A DNA stretch of 23,877 nt from the IMG/VR virus record IMGVR_UViG_3300024306_000085, positions 1 through 23,877 of that record; one strand, written 5' to 3'. How positions within the stretch are numbered: position 1 is the first letter of the stretch; every line of letters begins with the position of its first letter. Shown piece after piece: positions 17,880 through 23,877 of this stretch. Origin of the DNA: a virus. Made by a program: the position numbers and the translations under genes. The notes beneath the pieces were generated by a model. It saw only the letters and a program-made list of their open reading frames with translations. It was not told the DNA's origin and did no database searches.

Positions 17880-20153
17880 CTACGCGCTCTCAAGAGCAGA
17901 CAAGCGAGCTTCCATTGCTTCGATCTGCTCCTTTTGGCGTTTGATCAGATTCAGGAGATGAGGTACAAAGCGTTCGTACTGGACGCCTTCAGGCTCAGGA
18001 GTGCAAGGCGTTGAAACAGCGGCCCCGTTCTCGTCGTGAGTAATCTCAGTTGTTTTCCAGTGAACAAGACGAGGATCAATAGAAGCTACTTCTTCTGCAA
18101 TGAAGCCCCAGTAGCTGTGTTCAGAGCAGTCGTGCTCGCAGGTAGAGCGATACCAGACAGGGCGACAAGCCAATAGCGCATCGGCGTATTGATCATCAAG
18201 AGTTTCAACGTCAGTCTTGTATTTAATGGATGACGTACTTCTTTGTAGATAACCACTGGAGTCAACATTAACATTGGCGGCATTGCCTGTCGTAAAGGTG
18301 TAAACTCCGCCGATTGAGGTTAGCCCACCATTGCCAATCCTCATCCGCTCCGTCGGAGAACTCGCCCCATCCGCAGTAGTGGAGAACACTAAACGCCCTG
18401 GCATGTCATTAGTGCCAGGGGTGCCGTCTACGAAAACATCAATCAACGCAGCAGTTCTAGTTGCTGTTCCATCTGTTCCTTGGAACTCAAGACGGCCAAG
18501 CCTATCTTCGGCATTAACAATGGTATTGCTTCCTGCGGTGGTTCCTCTAGTCTTTGCAAGCACAACTCCCGGAGATACGGCGTTATCACCGAATCTTGTA
18601 AAACGTGGCGATGAAAGTTCGTAGTTTGAACCTTCGATCTGGAATACATGATCTCCACGCGCACTAGACGTACCAACTAGGAGCCTGCCGGAGCTGTCCA
18701 GCCGCGCTTTCTCGCTGCCGGCTGGCTCAAATGTAATGCCAGTGCCAGTTTTGGAACGTAAACCTAAAACAGTGCCACCGTAGACAAGATGATCGCCATT
18801 AGTTCCACGGTCACTATTGCCAAAACGAACAGCAACATACCCGCCCGCATTTGGGTTGTTGATAAAGATGCCACTTTCTGCCGCTTGATCACGTTCAACG
18901 TGGAGAACAGCCTGCGGGCTCGTGGTTCCGATGCCGACGAAGCCAGCCGAGGTGATTCGCAGGCGTTCCTGAGGGGTGGTGGAACCAGATGGTGTTGTTG
19001 CTACCGAAACATATGCAGGCGAAGAAGTAGATGTAACTGCTCCATCGGTGCTGATAGTTATATTGGCGCCGACTCTGTATGACGAACCGTCGTAACCCCT
19101 TGCTTGTACAACGCCAATGAGTTGTGAACTGTTTATCGCTGCAGGAGAAGAAATCGTACCTCCAGCACCATCTAGTTGAATTGCTCCGCCATTTCCATAC
19201 CTAACCGACCTATAAAACCCGCCGTTAATATCAAAGAGTGCTTGCGGAGAACTGGTTGCAACACCAACATTCCCACTCGCATCCACAAACAACCGACCAG
19301 ACCCACCAGTGCTGATGGCTACTTGGTCTGCGCCGGGGCTGTAGATGCCGGTGTTTTCGTCGCCAGTGAACGTCAGCGATGGTGATGCTGCACTGCCCAG
19401 TGGCACGCTGAACCGTTCGCTGCTGGTCCACGCATCGGTCGCATCGTACCAGTTGATCGTCTTGTCGGTCGCACCTTTGAGCGTGATACCGCCACCGTCG
19501 GCGGTTGTATCGCTCGGCGTAGCAACATCACCGAGGATGATGTTCTTGTCTTCAACGACAAGATTCTGAGTATTGATGTTAGTGGTTGTGCCGTTGACGG
19601 TCAGATCACCAGCGACCGTCACAGCACCGTCAAACGTTGCTGCACCTGTCACGTCAAGCGTGCCAGGAATGTCCACGTTGCTGGTCCACTCCACACCAGT
19701 GCCAGCTGCATCGGTCTGCAGCAGTTGACGCGCAGCGCCATCAGCCAGCTTGCTAACGGCGATCTCGGCATTGGCTGCGATATCAGCATCAACGATGCTG
19801 GCATTGCCGCTCACCACAACAGTGCCGGACTGATTCGGCAGCGTGATGGTGCGGTCGGCCGTTGGGTTGGTGACCGCCAGCGTGGTTTCGAATCCGTCAG
19901 CAGTGCTGCCCTCAAAGGTCAGCGTGCCGGTGGTGCCGATCTCAAGGTTGCCGAGCACCGTGCCACCGCTCACGATGCTTGGGAAGTAGGCGAGGCTATT
20001 CCACGCGCTGCTGCCGTTGCCTACCTTGAGTTTCTTGGTGTCAGTTTCTAGCCCTACCTCATTCGCCAGCAGCGTCGGATTTGCCGCAGTCCAGTTCGCG
20101 GCTGTATCAGCACGCAACTGCAGCCGAACGTTGACGGTGGTAGGTGTTGTCAC
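17880..20153 (-). CDS. Tail fibre protein with C-terminal S74 chaperone
   Basis: This is a 757-residue host-recognition protein. The N-terminus (VNVRLQLRADTAANWTAANP, LLANEVGLETDTKKLKVGNG, SAWNSLAYFP) is the trimerising/attachment module common to phage fibres. Repetitive beta segments follow, including DLTVNGTTTNINTQNLVVED and GITLKGATDKTINWYD, which recur in marine and freshwater cyanophage fibres. Then come GIGTTSPQAVLHVER-type repeats. Residues about 641-757 form an S74 intramolecular chaperone (SSIKYKTDVETLDDQ, WGFIAEEVASIDPRLV) with a final coiled coil (LIKRQKEQIEAMEARLSALE). Such domains cut themselves off after trimer assembly. The start overlaps the upstream tail gene by 4 bp. The middle is more AT-rich than its neighbours, as expected for a region exchanged between phages. 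Confidence 0.88.
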   Translation of the reverse strand: MTTPTTVNVRLQLRADTAANWTAANPTLLANEVGLETDTKKLKVGNGSSAWNSLAYFPSIVSGGTVLGNLEIGTTGTLTFEGSTADGFETTLAVTNPTADRTITLPNQSGTVVVSGNASIVDADIAANAEIAVSKLADGAARQLLQTDAAGTGVEWTSNVDIPGTLDVTGAATFDGAVTVAGDLTVNGTTTNINTQNLVVEDKNIILGDVATPSDTTADGGGITLKGATDKTINWYDATDAWTSSERFSVPLGSAASPSLTFTGDENTGIYSPGADQVAISTGGSGRLFVDASGNVGVATSSPQALFDINGGFYRSVRYGNGGAIQLDGAGGTISSPAAINSSQLIGVVQARGYDGSSYRVGANITISTDGAVTSTSSPAYVSVATTPSGSTTPQERLRITSAGFVGIGTTSPQAVLHVERDQAAESGIFINNPNAGGYVAVRFGNSDRGTNGDHLVYGGTVLGLRSKTGTGITFEPAGSEKARLDSSGRLLVGTSSARGDHVFQIEGSNYELSSPRFTRFGDNAVSPGVVLAKTRGTTAGSNTIVNAEDRLGRLEFQGTDGTATRTAALIDVFVDGTPGTNDMPGRLVFSTTADGASSPTERMRIGNGGLTSIGGVYTFTTGNAANVNVDSSGYLQRSTSSIKYKTDVETLDDQYADALLACRPVWYRSTCEHDCSEHSYWGFIAEEVASIDPRLVHWKTTEITHDENGAAVSTPCTPEPEGVQYERFVPHLLNLIKRQKEQIEAMEARLSALESA

Positions 20154-20677
20154 TGGTCGGCGCCTCCGCCTTTGAGAATCAGTGTTGCCTCTGGATCCTC
20201 AGGATCAGCGGCATTTGCATCAAGGATAAACGGGGCGTTGCCTGTGAAAGCAAACGACTGGAACGCCGCAACTGCTGCCAGCGTTGCAGTGCCGCCGTAC
20301 AACACATAAAGCAGATTGATGCCAAACAGCATCCGCAGCGTGACCGTGACATTGAAGAACACGCCAAAGTGTTCTTCCTCTGGCGGCTCCTCATAGCGGA
20401 AGACTGATGTGGTTTCGCCAACGGGTGCGCCACCCCATACGGCGACAGGCACTGCGAAGTAGCGGTGCGTGCCATCGCTACCGGTCCAGTGGTCGCGGAT
20501 CTGCTGGATTTGCGTCTGCGTGAGGTTGGTGTATTCCAAGCTCACTAAGCCGCCGGTGGTGCGCAGCGAATGACGGAAGCGAATCGGCCCCGCGCCGATC
20601 GTCGCCTCCTCGCTCATATTCAGCGCACCGATGTCATAAGTGATCCGATCGGCGTAGAGGGCAGGGAAATCAGCCAT
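20150..20677 (-). CDS. Phage tail protein
   Basis: This is a 175-residue protein starting MADFPALYADRITYDIGALN. The blocks RFRHSLRTTGGLVSLEYTNL, QIQQIRDHWTGSDGTHRYFA and VFRYEEPPEEEHFGVFFNVTVTL resemble phage baseplate/tail proteins of the 'FPAL...S...Y.D..' kind, as does its upstream neighbour. It probably forms part of the tail tip between the tip protein and the fibre. No catalytic motif is seen. It overlaps the fibre gene by 4 bp, and the previous gene ends 1 bp before it. Confidence 0.65.
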   Translation of the reverse strand: MADFPALYADRITYDIGALNMSEEATIGAGPIRFRHSLRTTGGLVSLEYTNLTQTQIQQIRDHWTGSDGTHRYFAVPVAVWGGAPVGETTSVFRYEEPPEEEHFGVFFNVTVTLRMLFGINLLYVLYGGTATLAAVAAFQSFAFTGNAPFILDANAADPEDPEATLILKGGGADQ

Positions 20678-20678
20678 C

Positions 20679-21353
20679 TCAGTAGGTGCAGCCGATGGTG
20701 TAGTTCCATTCTGTCCCGGCGGTCGGTGCTTCCACGGTCACGTAGATGTAGCGGTCTGTGGTGGTCTTGGTGATTGGAACGGTGACATTGGTGCCGCTGA
20801 CAAAGCCGGAGTCGTAATCTGCAGCGCCGGTGATGATGATCCGATCGGCAACAGTGAAAGTGCTGTAGGTCAGGTTGAAGGTGCCTGCACCTGGGCCAAT
20901 GTCAAAGGTCTGCGTGAATGTGCCTTGCGTGCCGGACTGCTGGCCAGCGGGGCAGGTAAGGATTGGCAGCGATCCACCGCCACCGGTGAAGGGTTGCGGC
21001 GGGATTAGCTCCAGCTCAACGCTGCAGACGATCTGCCCGCAGATCTCCTCAGTCTCTGGCGGACTCACATAGATCCATTGGTAGCCAGATGGGAAGGTAA
21101 GGCCGGAACCTGCGAGCGGTTCAGATGGCAGATCAAACGCTTCGAATCTGCCATGCAACGCGTAGTGGCTGATCAGGCTGTAATGGTCAGCGCGGCTGAT
21201 CTGCTGAAAGCCCATGCGCAGGCGATGGCCAACGCTGCTGCTGCTGTGGCGCACGCTGGATTCGTAACCCGTCAGCACCCGCAACGCGGTATTCGGGCTA
21301 CTGGCCGGGGTGTAGGTGCGGCTGCTGGGCGTAAGCGCGGGGAAGGTGGCCAT
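20679..21353 (-). CDS. Phage tail protein
   Basis: This is a 224-residue protein starting MATFPALTPSSRTYTPASSP. The first domain (residues 1-115) has GYESSVRHSSSSVGHRLRMG, QQISRADHYSLISHYALHGR and FDLPSEPLAGSGLTFPSGYQ. The N-terminal plan resembles that of the next protein, so the two may be a duplicated pair. Residues 120-224 look like a beta-sandwich (TFTQTFDIGPGAGTFNLTYS, DRYIYVTVEAPTAGTEWNYT), as in carbohydrate- or surface-binding tail modules. It overlaps the tip gene by 1 bp. Confidence 0.68.
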   Translation of the reverse strand: MATFPALTPSSRTYTPASSPNTALRVLTGYESSVRHSSSSVGHRLRMGFQQISRADHYSLISHYALHGRFEAFDLPSEPLAGSGLTFPSGYQWIYVSPPETEEICGQIVCSVELELIPPQPFTGGGGSLPILTCPAGQQSGTQGTFTQTFDIGPGAGTFNLTYSTFTVADRIIITGAADYDSGFVSGTNVTVPITKTTTDRYIYVTVEAPTAGTEWNYTIGCTY

Positions 21354-23734
21354 CAGCTGATTGGGGGCACGATCTGGCCGCTAGATTTGTATTTTAATCC
21401 GACAAATGGAAGTGGGAACGTGTCCTCTGGATAGTCGTACTGCCAGAAGAATGTTGGAATCACATCCACAACAGTTCCACCCGGCTCAGTCCATCGCAGC
21501 CTTAATTGCCTGTTGTGAATAATACTGGGATTGCTGTGATCCACATAGCTTCCTTGCTTAAAGTAGAATACTGGGCCGGTGATGGATGTAATGTATCTGT
21601 ATTGGGTATAGGTTTCGGCTGTTAAGACTTCGTACTCAGTGGCAGACGGCGGATCTGCATAGATGGATGACTCGCCCCCATCGCCGACAGGATCCGTCGC
21701 CGTAGCCCCAGTTGCCGGGCCAAAACCATCCGGCTGTGACGGATCAGGACAACGACCAATAGCGACAATGTGCTTACCTTGAGCCGCAGCAGTGACAAGG
21801 TATTCGGAGCCTTCATCAACAAGCTCGCAGGCTCCTGTCAGATTCTCCTCAAGCACGCCAACATTGTTCGCCACATAGGCAGGCGGGCAGATCCACCACT
21901 CGGTTTTGTAGCCAGGGCACAAGTAGGTGGGTGAGGTGAGTGTGTCGCCAGGCAGGACTGGCCTGTCACCGGGGATCCCGCCAATCGTGCCGCCGCCACC
22001 CACGTCGGTATCCGTTGCGCTATCAATCGGATCCGCCGGGTTATTGATCCCACCCACTGGCTGCCCCTCACGCCCGGCCTGATTGTTCGGATCATCCGGG
22101 TCGACGGTGTTATCAGGCCACGATGGATCCGGCACCGTCGGCGGCCAAGTCGGCAGGTCAGGATCCACCGGCGTTTCGTCGGTATCCGTAGGCGGCAGGC
22201 CAGGGGGATCACCACCCTCATCCGGTATCGGATCGTCGTCTGTATCACGCCCTGGAATGTCGCAGGTGAAATCACTGCGCCCGGTGTCGTACACATAGCC
22301 CTTCACCGATGCAGCCTGCACATACAGCGCAACAACGCTGCGGCCGCTCGCATCAATCGGAAAGTGGATCAGATCCAGCTCAACGGCACCGCTCAGCGTC
22401 TTATTGATCCGCTCCACTTCATAGAGGTAGTCATGGAACGTGACCGAGCTGAGGTCAGTCTCGCGGCGGAGCTTGACGCGCACAATGTCGCCCAGTGCCA
22501 GCGTGGTGTTGTAGGCGTCAGGCTTGACGCGGATACGCAGCGTATGGGTGACAAATGCACGCCGTGCTGCAAGGTACGCGCCAACCTTGACGGCGTGGAG
22601 CTCTGAGCTGCAGAACTGGCTCAGATCATGCTGCTCAGTTGGCTGATCGGTAAAGGCGTCAACGATGTTCACCAAGCTGGTGCGGATCAGTCCGATGTCA
22701 TCGTCCGGCTGCTGCCGCCATACCATCTGCATGATGGTGGGTCGACGATCAGCGAACGGGATCCATTCGATCTCAAAGCCATCCGGCAGGAGATGATCCT
22801 CAGTGAATCCAAACTCCCACGCCGCCACGCCAGTATCAATGGCATAGGCGCCGGTAATTGGCAGCCGTGGCCTGAAGGCTTTCTTGCCGTTCTTGTCGCT
22901 GACGCGCAGTAGGAAGTAGGTGCTGATGTCCTGCAGCCAATCCTCTAGGTTTTGGCTTTCACTGAACTCGCCGTTGTAGTAGAGCTGCTGCGTCTCGGTG
23001 AAGTTGGCCGCTGTGGTGAATGTGGCCGTATCAATCAACGCATCCGGGAACCGGCTTGATTGTTTGATCAAGTAGACCGCCAGATCGCAGACGTTATTGC
23101 TGCTGCCAGCGGTGCCCTCGATCAATCGATCAACGATGATGCCCTCGCGCACGAAGCAATGCACTTGGCGATCCCAGGTGTCGTCGCCATCGGCGTGGGT
23201 GTTCTCATAGCTCAGCGTCGTCAGATCGTCGTAATAGCCCGACGTGCCACAGAAGATCGGGCAATCCCATAGCTGCTTGCCAGCCACTGCTGTGATGAAG
23301 TTGCCCGGCGTCCACGTGCCGGCGCGGCGATCGTAGGTTTGCTTCCATGTGCCAACACGGCAGGCACGTTGAAAGACATCACGCACCTGCAACTGCGGCA
23401 TGTCGCCTTGACTGAGCACGAGGTGCAGTTTGACGCTCAGTTCATTGGTGGTCGCGTTATTGCTAAACCGGCCCTCAGTGGCGCCGGGTGATACGAACAC
23501 GCCGCCCACGTCGTAAACGACGGCAGTAGAGACATCGCCGTTCCACTTGTATGTCGTTCGCTCAACCCGCTTGCCGAACACGATCGGGATCGGCTCACCG
23601 ATCACAATCGCCCGCTGGCGGCTTTCAAGTGCGCTGCTGCCCTGCGCAGCTGACTCAGTTGTTGGTGCATCAGATTCCGATAGGAGCACCATCGGCCCGC
23701 CGATCGGAATGTTGACGGGAATGATGCTGCTCAT
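21353..23734 (-). CDS. Tail tip / host-attachment protein (gpJ-like)
   Basis: This is a 793-residue protein. An Ala/Ser-rich leader is followed by VIGEPIPIVFGKRV, a typical opening of phage tip-attachment proteins. Residues up to about 480 form the hub part (EDWLQDISTYFLLRVSDKNG, GDIVRVKLRRETDLSSVTFHDYLYEVERI). Residues about 490-605 are an Asp/Pro/Gly-rich low-complexity linker with GDPPGLPPTDTDETPVDPDL. A C-terminal domain with several cysteines (CPGYKTEWWICPP, CELVDEG) ends the chain. It overlaps the preceding tail gene by 4 bp. It should sit at the tail tip and contact the host. The assignment is by size, position and motif order. Confidence 0.78.
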   Translation of the reverse strand: MSSIIPVNIPIGGPMVLLSESDAPTTESAAQGSSALESRQRAIVIGEPIPIVFGKRVERTTYKWNGDVSTAVVYDVGGVFVSPGATEGRFSNNATTNELSVKLHLVLSQGDMPQLQVRDVFQRACRVGTWKQTYDRRAGTWTPGNFITAVAGKQLWDCPIFCGTSGYYDDLTTLSYENTHADGDDTWDRQVHCFVREGIIVDRLIEGTAGSSNNVCDLAVYLIKQSSRFPDALIDTATFTTAANFTETQQLYYNGEFSESQNLEDWLQDISTYFLLRVSDKNGKKAFRPRLPITGAYAIDTGVAAWEFGFTEDHLLPDGFEIEWIPFADRRPTIMQMVWRQQPDDDIGLIRTSLVNIVDAFTDQPTEQHDLSQFCSSELHAVKVGAYLAARRAFVTHTLRIRVKPDAYNTTLALGDIVRVKLRRETDLSSVTFHDYLYEVERINKTLSGAVELDLIHFPIDASGRSVVALYVQAASVKGYVYDTGRSDFTCDIPGRDTDDDPIPDEGGDPPGLPPTDTDETPVDPDLPTWPPTVPDPSWPDNTVDPDDPNNQAGREGQPVGGINNPADPIDSATDTDVGGGGTIGGIPGDRPVLPGDTLTSPTYLCPGYKTEWWICPPAYVANNVGVLEENLTGACELVDEGSEYLVTAAAQGKHIVAIGRCPDPSQPDGFGPATGATATDPVGDGGESSIYADPPSATEYEVLTAETYTQYRYITSITGPVFYFKQGSYVDHSNPSIIHNRQLRLRWTEPGGTVVDVIPTFFWQYDYPEDTFPLPFVGLKYKSSGQIVPPIS

Positions 23735-23877
23735 AACCTGATCGGTGCGCCCACTAGGTGGTTGTTGAACTTACGCGGTGGCACCTGCGCACCCACTGGC
23801 GCAAGCGTAGAACCCAGCCGCACGGTCAGCAATGAGAAGCTGCCGCCCATGCTGATCACCTCGCCAACGTAGACGCC
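23731..23877 (-). CDS. Tail protein, partial (C-terminal end)
   Basis: A minus-strand frame is open from the right edge to a TGA at 23731-23733, giving the last 48 residues (GVYVGEVISMGGSFSLLTVR, then LGSTLAPVGAQVPPRKFNNH). It overlaps the tip-protein start in an ATGA, the same coupling used by the rest of the cluster. The N-terminal part lies outside the window, so the family cannot be named. Confidence 0.7.
   Translation of the reverse strand, partial: GVYVGEVISMGGSFSLLTVRLGSTLAPVGAQVPPRKFNNHLVGAPIRL

Noticed and set aside
1-23877. CRISPR array, insertion sequence or integrase/att site
   Set aside because: No regular repeat-spacer pattern, transposase or tyrosine/serine recombinase was seen; the only HTH_17-like gene is not enough to call an integration module.

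Overview
The window looks like part of the genome of a tailed phage or prophage (siphovirus-like tail genes) of a cyanobacterium, most likely a Synechococcus/Cyanobium-type picocyanobacterium. The phage assignment rests on tail tip, tail fibre, endolysin, VapE-type primase-helicase, RecE/RecT-like recombination proteins, DUF3310, dCTP deaminase and HNH genes. The cyanobacterial assignment rests on several small proteins I recognise from cyanophages: a DUF7936-like protein, a 45-residue basic peptide, the ACCEW...LRAARRPKPPSLK family and the ATPEQW...ELRARVETLEA family. A candidate NblA-like protein also points there. No integrase, terminase, portal or capsid gene is present, so I cannot say whether the phage is temperate.

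Layout. (1) 154-7734, all leftward: a nearly gapless operon that starts with an IbrA-like PAPS-reductase-family protein (DUF3440). It continues with an unusual fusion of an ectoine-synthase-like cupin to an IbrB/ParB-like domain, two small conserved phage proteins, an SF2 helicase, a VRR-NUC nuclease and a primase-polymerase/VapE helicase. After a 247-bp AT-rich, repeat-containing gap comes a structural protein resembling minor tail protein Z. (2) 7735-7811: a divergent control region with a tandem 20-bp-period repeat. (3) 7812-9830, rightward: RecE-like exonuclease, RecT-like annealing protein, a small HTH protein and a small protein with an acidic, SSB-like tail. (4) 9808-10032, leftward: the NblA-like candidate. 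(5) 10069-13948, rightward: sixteen tightly overlapping small genes (zinc ribbon, membrane-anchored HTH, DUF3310, many unknown), several too short for standard gene callers. (6) 13919-14402, leftward: an HNH endonuclease and a small acidic protein. (7) 14507-14707: one rightward gene, whose stop codon lies in the loop of a terminator serving the opposite strand. (8) 14743-23877, mostly leftward late genes entering from the right edge: tail proteins, tail tip, S74-chaperone tail fibre, DUF7936-like protein, basic peptide, two small membrane proteins (holin candidates), a two-domain endolysin and dCTP deaminase. A free-standing NUMOD4/HNH gene is inserted in the opposite orientation between endolysin and dCTP deaminase.

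How the genes may work together. The leftward early operon supplies initiation, unwinding and branch-processing functions for DNA replication, and the rightward recE/recT-like pair supplies annealing recombination. dCTP deaminase feeds the dUMP/dTTP pool. The late leftward block builds the tail and lyses the host. The IbrA/EctC-IbrB operon is the least explained part. All active-site residues of ectoine synthase that I can align are kept, apart from one Trp-to-Phe change, but the enzyme is welded to a ParB-like domain and there is no ectA or ectB nearby. I regard it as the best candidate for an undescribed system in the window.
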